A DNA stretch of 64,000 nucleotides. Origin: an uncultured Rhodospirillales bacterium. GTDB lineage: Bacteria; Pseudomonadota; Alphaproteobacteria; RF32; CAG-239. A program made the translations under genes and the position numbers. The notes beneath the pieces are model-generated. The model was not told where the DNA came from and made no database searches. It worked only from the letters and a program-made list of their open reading frames with translations. Below, one piece after another: positions 17,862-26,503 of the stretch; the first letter of the stretch is position 1, and the number at the start of each line of letters is the position of its first letter. Location of the stretch: contig CACWQT010000008.1 of the NCBI GenBank assembly GCA_902763185.1, positions 1 through 64,000 of the forward strand, given 5' to 3'.

Positions 17862-18757
17862 TGAGTAACAACCAAATTGTTTATCTGAAATATATAAAAG
17901 AATTTAACAGCTACGGCATAGCAAAAGATGAAATCATCAAACTTCAAAGAAATAATCTGGTAGCAGAAATTATCCTTCCCCCAGATGTATCTGCATCAAA
18001 TGATGAAAATATGCCACTCATCGGCTTTTTGTTGGGAGAAGATACATCAAAAGAGGGTAAAGCATATTATACGGTAAGCCAAAATTATCTTCAGACTTTG
18101 CTAAACACTAAAGCAAGATTACGCTTTTTAGACTATGAACACCCTAAAGAACAAATGGAAAAATGTCAGGGATTCGTGTTACCCGGAGGGAATTTTGATT
18201 TTCCTGAAAAATTTTTTATCGGTGGTAAAAATTTAGGCACAGGGATAGGTAAACGCTTTTTGGCTTATGAAACAATCATCAAAGAAGCGTATAAAACATC
18301 CAAGCCGATGTTAGGTATATGCGCCGGTGCACAGATGATTGGCGCTGTGTTAGGAAAAATGAAAATGTATTTATATTTAAGCAAAGAAGTGCCACACCCG
18401 TGCAAACATAAGCCGACCGAAAAAGGTGAAGTGTGTATGCATAACCTTAAACTAATAAAAGAAACGCCCATCTACGAGATTATGAATATACCGCAAACCA
18501 CAGAATTTATTACCATAAATTCGCGTCATGTGCAGGCAATGGTTTTACCCGAAGTTCAAAACCAAATAACACAACACCCACTTGTGCCGATGACCTTATA
18601 TGCCGTTTCGTCAGCAGATAATATACCAGAAATATGGGGAAATGATAAAGCAGGGATTTTATGTGTGCAAGGACATCCAGAGGATTTAGCTACAGCCGGA
18701 AACCAATCAATGCAGTGCTTATATAATTATGTTGTTCTTAAAGCCTCACATAAATAA
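17861..18757 (+). CDS. Class I glutamine amidotransferase-like (peptidase C26) protein
   Basis: 298 residues. The nucleophile elbow GICAGAQMIG (Cys) and the late QGHPED (His, Glu) identify a C26-type class I amidotransferase, as in gamma-glutamyl-GABA hydrolase. An N-terminal extension of ~80 residues and a GGNFDFP loop differ from PuuD. It starts inside the stop of the PMM-type gene, so the two are translationally coupled. Likely cleaves a gamma-glutamyl amide; the substrate is unknown, and coupling to a sugar-phosphate enzyme is unusual. Confidence 0.8.
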   Translation: MSNNQIVYLKYIKEFNSYGIAKDEIIKLQRNNLVAEIILPPDVSASNDENMPLIGFLLGEDTSKEGKAYYTVSQNYLQTLLNTKARLRFLDYEHPKEQMEKCQGFVLPGGNFDFPEKFFIGGKNLGTGIGKRFLAYETIIKEAYKTSKPMLGICAGAQMIGAVLGKMKMYLYLSKEVPHPCKHKPTEKGEVCMHNLKLIKETPIYEIMNIPQTTEFITINSRHVQAMVLPEVQNQITQHPLVPMTLYAVSSADNIPEIWGNDKAGILCVQGHPEDLATAGNQSMQCLYNYVVLKASHK

Positions 18758-18858
18758 GCATAAAAAAGGGTGCACCACAGTTGTAGCACACCCAAAACAT
18801 AATAATAAATTAAGGGAAATACCTCACGGCAGTCCCCTTACAAGAGAGAAAGAAAATC

Positions 18859-19509
18859 TTACAACATGTCGCCATTGTCAATTCCTGATCTGGTAAATTC
18901 CGAAACCGGTGCTAAATCATCTGTATTATGACGTTTTTTTGAGAGTAAGTCACCGGTAACCCTTGGCAGATAATCCCGAAGATACGGCGTCTTCTTTATA
19001 TCAGCCACCTGATAATACGGCGAGATGTCCTTCACAAACAGCACAGGAACAAGAGTAACCTGACCGTCAATATCGACCAAATGAGCAACGGATTTTTTCT
19101 TCTCACCGGAGCAGATAATCTGCGCATGCGTGACGCCGGCAAGCTTCTTAACCCGCACAATAGCCTGATGTTGACAATCAAGGTAATACCAAGAATCGTC
19201 TGCACAGTCATTTAACCGATCCAACACAAGATTCAGTACTTGAGCAGGTGAGGCGTCATCTTTTGCAAATAAAGCATTATCTTCAGCCTCCAACACCTCA
19301 TTGGTCACATCACTAAACGGCTCACACATCAACCACTTCTTGAGCTGGAACATCATATCCTGATGCAGAATCAACGGATATACCAGAAAAAAACTACAAA
19401 AGTTACTTGGACAAGCCATTGTAACAGGCTTAATCATCCGTCCTTCACTAAAACGCTGGAGCACATCTTTGCAGTCCTCCCATACAACAGTTTTTAAGAT
19501 TTTTACCAT
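18859..19509 (-). CDS. Protein of unknown function
   Basis: 216 residues from the ATG at 19509 (a further ATG lies 9 codons upstream; neither has a Shine-Dalgarno). Cytoplasmic, with several Cys and a C-terminus rich in charged residues (KKRHNTDDLAPVSE). No family recognised. More GC-rich than neighbouring genes, like the gene at 14694. The only good promoter seen is about 210 nt upstream (19717-19744). Confidence 0.55.
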   Translation of the reverse strand: MVKILKTVVWEDCKDVLQRFSEGRMIKPVTMACPSNFCSFFLVYPLILHQDMMFQLKKWLMCEPFSDVTNEVLEAEDNALFAKDDASPAQVLNLVLDRLNDCADDSWYYLDCQHQAIVRVKKLAGVTHAQIICSGEKKKSVAHLVDIDGQVTLVPVLFVKDISPYYQVADIKKTPYLRDYLPRVTGDLLSKKRHNTDDLAPVSEFTRSGIDNGDML

Positions 19510-19716
19510 AATAACAAAATTTATAGAGTAAAACAAAATAATTATCTGAAAACTTGAAAGCTAATTTCACAAAAAAGTGAAGACGCGTTTCACAACGAAT
19601 CTTCCTAAAAAGCCTGAAAAAATTAAGTTTAGCAGAGCAGTTTCTATTCTCGCGAACAATGCTGCTCACTTTCTGTTCACATAGTCAGAAGTCATAATAA
19701 TTTATAATTAGAGCCA

Positions 19717-19744
19717 AATATACAAGGAATAATCTGTTTGTCAA
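19717..19744 (-). promoter_or_regulatory. Promoter with a ~200-nt untranslated leader
   Basis: Minus strand TTGACA, 16 bp, TATATT. The stretch down to 19510 holds a GAGCAG...CTGCTC inverted repeat and no convincing protein gene, so it would be a long leader for the gene at 18859-19509. Confidence 0.5.
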
Positions 19745-19763
19745 ATCTTTTTTACTTAACAAC

Positions 19764-19789
19764 AAAAAAAGGAGCCCGAAAGCCCCTTT
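19764..19789 (-). terminator. Terminator of the Mla-type operon
   Basis: Minus strand AAAGGGGC-TTTCGG-GCTCCTTT stem followed by TTTT, 20 nt after the last gene of the operon. Confidence 0.75.
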
Positions 19790-19808
19790 GAATTTAAGCT
19801 AAAACTGA

Positions 19809-20375
19809 TTACAGACGATTAAAATCAGCAGCAATCTCCGCCGCCAATACGCTGAGTAAGCGGCTTTGCGCCATTACATAATCATCATATCCACCTTCAA
19901 TCGCGATACTTTCATTGATTTTACCGGATTCAAGTGTTTTCCCGTTTTGATCTAAAATCGCATAGGTTGCTTCAAGTTTGGCATCTTTCTTAAGTTTACC
20001 GATAAACGTGTTAATCTCTATCATTACGGCATACTGATAGTTTTTAACTAAAGGCGTTTGCATAACCACATCGGCATTAGGCAAATATATGCTCAAATCC
20101 TGCCGCAACACATTTTGAATGAGTTTGCTTGGTGATGTTCCCCAGCGATTAAATTCATCAATTTTTAATCTGAAATCATCATCACCAATCGTAGTAATTT
20201 GCGGACGAGAGACATCTGACGGCAATAAAATATTTTTCACCAAAACAGTTTTCTTAAATTTTGGATAGGTCATTTCAGATTGTTGTATAGGCACCGGCTG
20301 ATAAAAATGCGGATTAGGTGTCCCACAACAAGATAGTGTTAAAACCATCAATAACATCAAAAACTTTTTCATCAT
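19809..20375 (-). CDS. ABC-type transport auxiliary lipoprotein (PqiC/YmbA-like)
   Basis: 188 residues. A lipoprotein signal ends near LSCCGTPN. The pattern YPKFKKTVLVKNILLPSDVSRPQIT...WGTSPSKLIQNVLRQDL is that of the PqiC/YmbA (DUF330) family, an outer-membrane-tethered partner of MCE lipid transporters. Last gene of the run mlaE-mlaF-mlaD-pqiC, one base after mlaD. It takes the place of the usual mlaC/mlaB, so the complex is a hybrid of the Mla and Pqi layouts. Confidence 0.85.
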   Translation of the reverse strand: MMKKFLMLLMVLTLSCCGTPNPHFYQPVPIQQSEMTYPKFKKTVLVKNILLPSDVSRPQITTIGDDDFRLKIDEFNRWGTSPSKLIQNVLRQDLSIYLPNADVVMQTPLVKNYQYAVMIEINTFIGKLKKDAKLEATYAILDQNGKTLESGKINESIAIEGGYDDYVMAQSRLLSVLAAEIAADFNRL

Positions 20376-20376
20376 T

Positions 20377-21216
20377 TTATTCCTTTCCTTTAATAAGCGA
20401 ACTTGGGTGCATTTGCAGATAATCGGTTAAGTTTTTAAGTGAAGCCGCCGCCGCAGAGAAATTTTCAATCATGATGGCAAAATCACTGGAATTTTCGCCT
20501 AATGACGCATTAAGCGAACGCGATAATTTACTTAAATTGGTTGCAGCTTTACCAAAATTATCCAACATTCCTGCCGCATCTTTTTGGTTTTCTTTCAATA
20601 CGATATCGATTGTTTCCAAAGCAGAATTTAAATGTGTAAGCAACGGAGGTAATTCTGAATTGAGCGTCTTCGTAATATTGTGCATATCTTGAGCAATTTT
20701 GCTGATAGGCATCACTTGAAGTGTTTTGGAAAATTCAGAAAACGGTGAAGCAATAGTAGGAATTTCAAATTCATGCTTGGAACCCTCATGTAAGACCGCC
20801 TTGGTTTGAGGAAAGAAATCAAGCTCAATTAAAAGCTGCCCTGTAAGCATAGAGTTCACGGCAAGTCTTGCGCGTAATCCCTTTTGGATAAGGATGCGAA
20901 GGTTTTCTCGCTCATCTTTATAGTCTTCACTTAAATCTTCATCGTTATAAAGCCTGGAATAAACCGGTATCAGAAATTCCATAGTATCATAATCAGCTTT
21001 TAGTTTGACGGACGTCACTTCACCGACTTTTACCCCTTTAAACAAAACCGGCGCTCCGACATCAAGCCCTTGAACTGATTCATCAAAATACATCACCATA
21101 GGTATGTCCTGATTAGAAAAAGTAGATTTTAATGAATATCCCAAAAGCAAGAGTAAGAATAAGCAGCTTGATACAATAAAAGTGCCGATAAGTTTCATAT
21201 TGGGTTGTTTAATCAT
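20377..21216 (-). CDS. mlaD: MCE-domain substrate-binding protein (MlaD-like)
   Basis: 279 residues. One N-terminal transmembrane helix (~10-28), then a single MCE domain with VQGLDVGAPVLFKGVKVGEV at ~48-68, and a long amphipathic C-terminal helix. In this family hexamers form a hydrophobic pore for phospholipids between the inner and outer membrane. The C-terminal half is longer than in E. coli MlaD (183 residues) and resembles Pqi or plant TGD2-like forms. The ATG overlaps the mlaF stop (ATGA). Confidence 0.88.
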   Translation of the reverse strand: MIKQPNMKLIGTFIVSSCLFLLLLLGYSLKSTFSNQDIPMVMYFDESVQGLDVGAPVLFKGVKVGEVTSVKLKADYDTMEFLIPVYSRLYNDEDLSEDYKDERENLRILIQKGLRARLAVNSMLTGQLLIELDFFPQTKAVLHEGSKHEFEIPTIASPFSEFSKTLQVMPISKIAQDMHNITKTLNSELPPLLTHLNSALETIDIVLKENQKDAAGMLDNFGKAATNLSKLSRSLNASLGENSSDFAIMIENFSAAAASLKNLTDYLQMHPSSLIKGKE

Positions 21217-21965
21217 TTTTTTGTTCCTCTGGTTAAAAATTCATAGATTTCCGCATTAGGCGGATTTTTCAATAATTCACTCGGATTACCTCTACCTGTA
21301 ATATTCTTAACTTTTCCGTTAAGATAGATAGAGTTTGTCCCGATACTAAAGATTGATTGAAGTTCGTGGGTAACAATCACAAAGGTCGTCTTAAGCGAGC
21401 CGTTCAATTCCAAAATTAAATCGTCAAGCCGTTTAGAACTGATCGGATCCAATCCGGCAGACGGCTCATCGCAATATAAAATTTTTGGGTCAAGAGCCAA
21501 AGCACGAGCCAACGCCGCACGTTTTTTCATCCCTCCTGAGATTTCAGAGGGGTAAAAATCATCAAATCCGGCAAGTCCGGTTAATGCCAACTTATAACTC
21601 GCTAACTCTTCGATTTCTTTTTTGTTGTAGGTGGTATAAAGCTCCAACGGCATCATCACGTTTTCTTTTAATGTCATAGACGAAAACAACGCGCCGCTTT
21701 GATACATCACGCCGCATTCCTTCATAATTTCATTTTTTTGCACATCATCAGCCTTAGAAAAATTTTTCCCATCAATCAACACACTCCCTTTAACCGGCGT
21801 TACCAAACCGGTTAAGACGCGGAGCATACTGCTTTTACCGCAACCGCTAGCACCCATAATGATAAAAATATCTTGCTCGTTGACCGCAAAGTTAATATCA
21901 TCAAACAGCACAAAATCGCCATACGCTACTCTTAAATTTTTAACCGTAATGATTTCTTTTGTCAT
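21213..21965 (-). CDS. mlaF: Lipid-transport ABC ATPase (MlaF-like)
   Basis: 250 residues from the start at 21965. Walker A GASGCGKSS, signature ISGGMKKRAALARA and Walker B ILYCDEPSAGLDP; the SGGM variant is typical of MlaF. It powers movement of phospholipids by the MlaE permease and MlaD. The start is fixed by GGAGG upstream and an ATGA overlap with mlaE. Confidence 0.93.
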   Translation of the reverse strand: MTKEIITVKNLRVAYGDFVLFDDINFAVNEQDIFIIMGASGCGKSSMLRVLTGLVTPVKGSVLIDGKNFSKADDVQKNEIMKECGVMYQSGALFSSMTLKENVMMPLELYTTYNKKEIEELASYKLALTGLAGFDDFYPSEISGGMKKRAALARALALDPKILYCDEPSAGLDPISSKRLDDLILELNGSLKTTFVIVTHELQSIFSIGTNSIYLNGKVKNITGRGNPSELLKNPPNAEIYEFLTRGTKK

Positions 21966-23062
21966 ATCCCCAATACCTCCAAAAGAACGGTCAAAATACC
22001 CGTTGCCACAATCATCCATACAAGTGCGGTAACCACAGCGCTGGTTGTTGCTTTACCGACCGCATCAGCATCACGTCCGGCTGTTAAACCTTCATAGCAC
22101 CCGCAAATCGCAATAATTATCCCATATACTACGCTATGTAAAAGCCCGACTAAAATATTCTTTAATGTGAGAGCCTTAATGGAATAATCCAAATAGGAAG
22201 TTGAAGATATATCCAAAAACGATATACCGACAACCGCTCCACCGAAGATACCCAACACATCGGCAAGCAAGGTTAAAAACGGAATGGTTAAGACCAAACA
22301 AATCATACGCGGCGCCACTAAATAATCTGTAACCTTAATCCCCAAAGTTTTAAGCGCATCAATTTCTTCATTAACCTGCATTGTGCCAAGCGTTGCAGCA
22401 TAAGAAGATCCTGTGCGTCCGGCCATAATAATCCCGACCATAATCGCCGCCATAATGCGTGTCATACCGAGTGCCACCATGCTGGCAACGTAAATCCCTG
22501 CACCGAAAGTGCGTAACTGCATTGCTCCGACAAAAGCCAGAATAAGCCCAACCAAAAAACTGACCAAAGCGGTAATTCCGACCGCCTGATAACTGCAATC
22601 GGCAAAAATAAACCAAAAATCACGCTTGCGATAAATGGCCTTCCCCGAAATAAATCGTCCTGTTGCCTCAAAACATGTTTTTATAAAATGAAGAGCAGAG
22701 ATGAATTTTTGATAAATAGCAAAACCATTTGTACCGAGTTTTTCCAACCAGTCAATTTGTGTCACGCTTTGTGTCGGCGGTGTATTGATAGACCGCAACG
22801 CCAAATCTATTAAATCTCTTAGGCGAGGGGGTAATTGTTCATAATTAAATTCAAATCCGGCAGAGGAGAGTTTTTGCTGCCAATCATAAATATGGGAAGT
22901 TATGAGCGAAGAAAAAATATCATCAGCGGCTTTGGCATAAACAGTATGAATATGCTGTTTTTTGAGCTGACTAATTACCTCATCAACCGAACTCAAATCT
23001 GTGCCTTTCTCATTAAACCACAAAACAGCTTCATTTTTATTGATTTTAAGCTCTGCTGACAT
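21962..23062 (-). CDS. mlaE: Lipid-transport permease with N-terminal STAS-like domain (MlaE-like)
   Basis: 366 residues. The N-terminal ~100 residues look like a STAS domain, the role played by separate MlaB in E. coli. The permease follows with the family hallmark MVGIIMAGRTGSSYAATLGTMQVNEEIDAL. Five or so hydrophobic segments. Start at 23062, 5 nt after the stop of the PfkB-like gene and behind GGATAGGTGAG. Works with the MlaF and MlaD homologues downstream. Confidence 0.92.
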   Translation of the reverse strand: MSAELKINKNEAVLWFNEKGTDLSSVDEVISQLKKQHIHTVYAKAADDIFSSLITSHIYDWQQKLSSAGFEFNYEQLPPRLRDLIDLALRSINTPPTQSVTQIDWLEKLGTNGFAIYQKFISALHFIKTCFEATGRFISGKAIYRKRDFWFIFADCSYQAVGITALVSFLVGLILAFVGAMQLRTFGAGIYVASMVALGMTRIMAAIMVGIIMAGRTGSSYAATLGTMQVNEEIDALKTLGIKVTDYLVAPRMICLVLTIPFLTLLADVLGIFGGAVVGISFLDISSTSYLDYSIKALTLKNILVGLLHSVVYGIIIAICGCYEGLTAGRDADAVGKATTSAVVTALVWMIVATGILTVLLEVLGI

Positions 23063-23067
23063 CTCAC

Positions 23068-23919
23068 CTATCCTAAAGTATGTTTGCAAACATCTGCGGC
23101 AACAGCATTAGCCTGTTCATGCGCTTCCTGCTGAGTTGAGCCTTTCATTATAGCACTTATAAACGTTCCGGCAAAGGCATTTCCGGCACCATGCGCAAAG
23201 ACTTGCTCCAAGTGCTTATTTTTAACCGTTGTCAATCCTTCATCCCCCCAGATTCGACTGCATTTAGCCGTATCGGATAAAATCAGATATTTAAGGTTGT
23301 ATTCGGCTTTAATTTTTAAGCACAGGCTTTCGTTTGTTTCATCAAAACCAAACAACGTTTTAACAGTATTAAGCTCATCAATATTGAGTTTCAATACATC
23401 TGCTCTCTGTAATAATTTCTCAATGAGGTTTGCACTAAAATAGTTTTGCCGAAGGTTTATATCAAAAAAGCGTAAGCAATTTTTCGATGCGGCATCAATC
23501 AAATCCAAAATTGTCGCCTGCGAATAAGCTTTACGCAAAGCAAGTGTGTCAAAATACACCACATCAGCATTTTTTACGCATTTTTCTGCCGCGGGTTCAA
23601 AAGGAATATAATCCCATGCGGCATTCTCTAGGATATGTGCCACCGGCTTACTTTCCGGATCATCAAAAATCAATACGCGACCGGTCGGATATGGCGTAAC
23701 AGATAAAACCGGAGTAACATTGATTAGCTCTAGTTCACTGATAATTTCCCGTCCCAAATCATCTGCACCGATTGCACTGATAAGATAGCCTTCAGCTCCG
23801 TTTTGAATTGCATACTTCAAAAAATCCGCAGGTGCACCGCCCAATTTACGACTATCAGGCAAAATATCCGAAACCACTTCGCCAATACCGACAATTTTAG
23901 CTTTTTTATTTTTAACCAT
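23068..23919 (-). CDS. PfkB-family sugar kinase-like protein lacking the catalytic Asp
   Basis: 283 residues. Ribokinase fold: start GIGEVVSDILPD, KLGGAPADF at the substrate lid, FFDINLRQNYF mid-protein, and the anion-hole motif near the C-terminus. That motif reads AHGAGNAFAG instead of GAGDAF: codon AAT puts Asn at the catalytic base. In the known family this Asp deprotonates the sugar hydroxyl, so the protein may be inactive or regulatory. It is directly followed by mlaE. The substrate cannot be predicted. Confidence 0.85.
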   Translation of the reverse strand: MVKNKKAKIVGIGEVVSDILPDSRKLGGAPADFLKYAIQNGAEGYLISAIGADDLGREIISELELINVTPVLSVTPYPTGRVLIFDDPESKPVAHILENAAWDYIPFEPAAEKCVKNADVVYFDTLALRKAYSQATILDLIDAASKNCLRFFDINLRQNYFSANLIEKLLQRADVLKLNIDELNTVKTLFGFDETNESLCLKIKAEYNLKYLILSDTAKCSRIWGDEGLTTVKNKHLEQVFAHGAGNAFAGTFISAIMKGSTQQEAHEQANAVAADVCKHTLG

Positions 23920-23971
23920 GGCGGCACCTCAAAACTCTAAAACTAATTATCACCACTATATGCCTTTTTTT

Positions 23972-25486
23972 TTAATAGTCAAGCTGATGGATTCTTTTTC
24001 TGATATTCGCGTAAGATTTATGCAATAAATTTTCAACAACATCAGGTTTATCAAAACGACATAATTTGATATTTTGCCCAAACCGATAATCGGATTTATA
24101 TTCCGAACACTGATCAGCCGTATCTGCCGAACCATAAATAGAAATAGAAAAAACGGCCTCTTTCGGAATCTGATGTATTTTTTTGTATGCGGTAAGTTGC
24201 GATTTCTTTCTTAAAATTTCTCCATCATCACTGGCTAACAGTAGGCAATTATATTCTGGCAGAAAATATTCGCAAAAAAGGTTGCTGTTATCTGTAACAA
24301 GTAACGGCTTATCTGTTGAGATAAATTGCTTAATATCATGAATGGCATTTTGATATCCTTTATCAAAGCTGATGATACGGACATCTGTATAAGTAAAATA
24401 AAAACCGAGTAGCAATATGGGCAGAACAGCTTTTGAAATGTCTTTATATTTAGCAATTACAATAGCCCCTCCTAAATAAAGAGGCATTGAAAAGATTTTA
24501 AGATATCGTGCTGTCACCATAGGCCGTATTGTGGCAGATAAAAAGAATAACAGTGCATAAGTTAAGCAAAAACAGCCCATTGTCAGAATAATTATTTTTT
24601 TTGATTTTGCTTCAAATTTAAGCATATTAACTAATCCCAATATCAAAAGAAAGCTGAAAACGGAAGCGCTTAAAGTCGTTGCAATAAAATATACCGATTG
24701 GATAATTTCGGGTTGCAGAGGATTAGTAAAAAACTGCCAACTGAAACGAACAAAATCATCATGCACATACCAAATATGACCAACAGAATTAACGGCATTA
24801 GAAAATACAATAAGCCACGGCGCAAAAATTAAAGCCACCGATATTGTTGTCAGCACAAGTTTAACACCGTTTGTTTTTAATTTTTTCTCTTTAATCAATA
24901 AAACAAAAATAAGCCCATACAAAAACATCAGATATAATGCACAATAATAGTGCGAATAAAGCGCCAAAATCGAAACAATCCCAAATTTAACAAAGTCCGT
25001 ATTTTGCGGCTTATCGGTCAATCTTGCGCCATAAACAGATGCCGTTAAGAGGAGCAAAGAGGAAAGCATATATGCCCTAACCTCGAGCCCCAGCCATAAA
25101 GATTGCGGCAATAAGGCAATTAATATCATAAGCCATAAAGCCGTTTTTTCTCCATAGTCGCGCCTGACAGCCGTTGCGGCAAAAATTTGCGCTACAACCA
25201 ACAATAATGCAGAACCCAAATGCGCAGCCGCCACCTCATATGCTTTCGGTGAAAAACTTAAAACAGTCTTCAAATAAATGTAATACAGAGGCAAATTTGT
25301 ATCTTCAGCAAAGAGAGTCTCAAAAATATCTTTGAGGCTGTCTTTTGCCATCAAAACCGAATAAATCTCATCAAGCCATAAATTCATATTGTTGATAAGA
25401 AACCCATACGCAACGGTTGTCAGAGCGATAATTGTGATAGCTTGCCACTTAAAGTTTTCTTTGAATTTATCAATGATTTTGAGCAT
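23972..25486 (-). CDS. Multi-pass glycosyltransferase (GT39/ArnT-like)
   Basis: 504 residues from the ATG at 25486, chosen for AGAGGT upstream and for its 17-nt overlap with the preceding gene. Around eleven hydrophobic segments fill residues 15-385. The first periplasmic loop has NLWLDEIYSV, in the position of the catalytic Asp-Glu motif of PMT/ArnT GT-C enzymes, and EDTNLPLYYIYLK matches the family's second loop. The C-terminal ~110 residues are a soluble periplasmic domain. Such enzymes use polyprenyl-phosphate sugars to modify lipid A or proteins. The acceptor is unknown. Confidence 0.75.
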   Translation of the reverse strand: MLKIIDKFKENFKWQAITIIALTTVAYGFLINNMNLWLDEIYSVLMAKDSLKDIFETLFAEDTNLPLYYIYLKTVLSFSPKAYEVAAAHLGSALLLVVAQIFAATAVRRDYGEKTALWLMILIALLPQSLWLGLEVRAYMLSSLLLLTASVYGARLTDKPQNTDFVKFGIVSILALYSHYYCALYLMFLYGLIFVLLIKEKKLKTNGVKLVLTTISVALIFAPWLIVFSNAVNSVGHIWYVHDDFVRFSWQFFTNPLQPEIIQSVYFIATTLSASVFSFLLILGLVNMLKFEAKSKKIIILTMGCFCLTYALLFFLSATIRPMVTARYLKIFSMPLYLGGAIVIAKYKDISKAVLPILLLGFYFTYTDVRIISFDKGYQNAIHDIKQFISTDKPLLVTDNSNLFCEYFLPEYNCLLLASDDGEILRKKSQLTAYKKIHQIPKEAVFSISIYGSADTADQCSEYKSDYRFGQNIKLCRFDKPDVVENLLHKSYANIRKRIHQLDY

Positions 25487-26492
25487 TTTTGCATACCTCT
25501 GCAATTTGTTGTGCAATGATTTTATTTGTAAAGTGCTGTAAAGTAATTTGCCGCGCCTTTTTGGCTTTTTCCAAACGTTCTTCTTCATGATCTAAGTAAT
25601 ACGCCAAAATTTCTTTTAATTCTTCTTTGGTTTGATACATCGGCACATTATCCCCATATATCTCTTCAATTTCCGGCATATAATCCGAAACAACCAAAGC
25701 ACCTGCCGCTGTTGCATCATAAATACGGTTATTGATAAAGCCATATTTCTTCATATCCGGCCTGTGGTCATTAAGCACAATTTTGGCTGAAGCATAGTAG
25801 CTTGGAAGTATATGATTGGGGATGTATGGAGCTTTATACATATTCTCCGGCACAACTCCCTGCCAATTAAATCCATACACAGCCACTTCAAAACCGCTCT
25901 CTAACGCATAGAGCAGACTGGTGCGGTTATGCCAATTAGAGCCGACAAAAAGAATATCTGCTTTATGTGTATCATCGGGTGTTGGTAAAAATTTATCAGG
26001 GTTTGTAAATTGCGGCACATAATGCGCTTCAATACCGAAATTTTGTAATTCTTCAGCATAAGTTTTAGAGGCAACTGCAATCACATCATAGTTCTGCCAG
26101 TCATCATCAAGAGAGGCATTTTCGGGCATAGCCGCTCGCCGATTAATATTCTCTTTGAGTAATTTCTCTTTGGAATGTTTATTATACGCCATCGGGTAGT
26201 AAACATAAAGCACATTACAGCCCTTGCCGAATGGCGGATAAAATTTGGTATATCCGCGCATATATACATTGATTTGAGGTTCCGGTTTATGCTCTCTAAA
26301 GTATTCACCGCGATAATCAATTTCGGTCTGTTTCCCGTTTTGCTTAAATCCTTCGGCAAAATCTTCTCCGATCCAATAATCACCGATTTCAACATCATTT
26401 CGGTTTGTTGTTGATTTTATAACCACATCAGTGGCCCTCACATCAAACGCTGTTAGAGTAAATATCAAAGTCAGTCTGAACAAAAATTTCAT
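25470..26492 (-). CDS. Exported CgeB-like glycosyltransferase-family protein
   Basis: 340 residues from the ATG at 26492 (GAGG upstream; a TTG 15 nt earlier is less likely). The first ~20 residues (MKFLFRLTLIFTLTAFDVRA) form a signal peptide. The body resembles the CgeB / glycosyl transferase 1_2 group: DILFVGSNWHNRTSLLYAL, a VAVYGF strand, and NRIYDATAAGALVVSD, the acidic-sugar-binding loop of GT-B enzymes. A GT-B enzyme in the periplasm would have no nucleotide sugar, so the role is puzzling. A paralogue lies at 57557-58573. Confidence 0.75.
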   Translation of the reverse strand: MKFLFRLTLIFTLTAFDVRATDVVIKSTTNRNDVEIGDYWIGEDFAEGFKQNGKQTEIDYRGEYFREHKPEPQINVYMRGYTKFYPPFGKGCNVLYVYYPMAYNKHSKEKLLKENINRRAAMPENASLDDDWQNYDVIAVASKTYAEELQNFGIEAHYVPQFTNPDKFLPTPDDTHKADILFVGSNWHNRTSLLYALESGFEVAVYGFNWQGVVPENMYKAPYIPNHILPSYYASAKIVLNDHRPDMKKYGFINNRIYDATAAGALVVSDYMPEIEEIYGDNVPMYQTKEELKEILAYYLDHEEERLEKAKKARQITLQHFTNKIIAQQIAEVCKNAQNH

Positions 26493-26503
26493 TATCCGTA
26501 TCC

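Noticed and set aside
19448-19669. 73-codon frame in the leader of the gene at 18859
   Set aside because: No ribosome site, Phe/Lys-rich translation typical of AT-rich non-coding DNA, and it overlaps the following gene in another frame.
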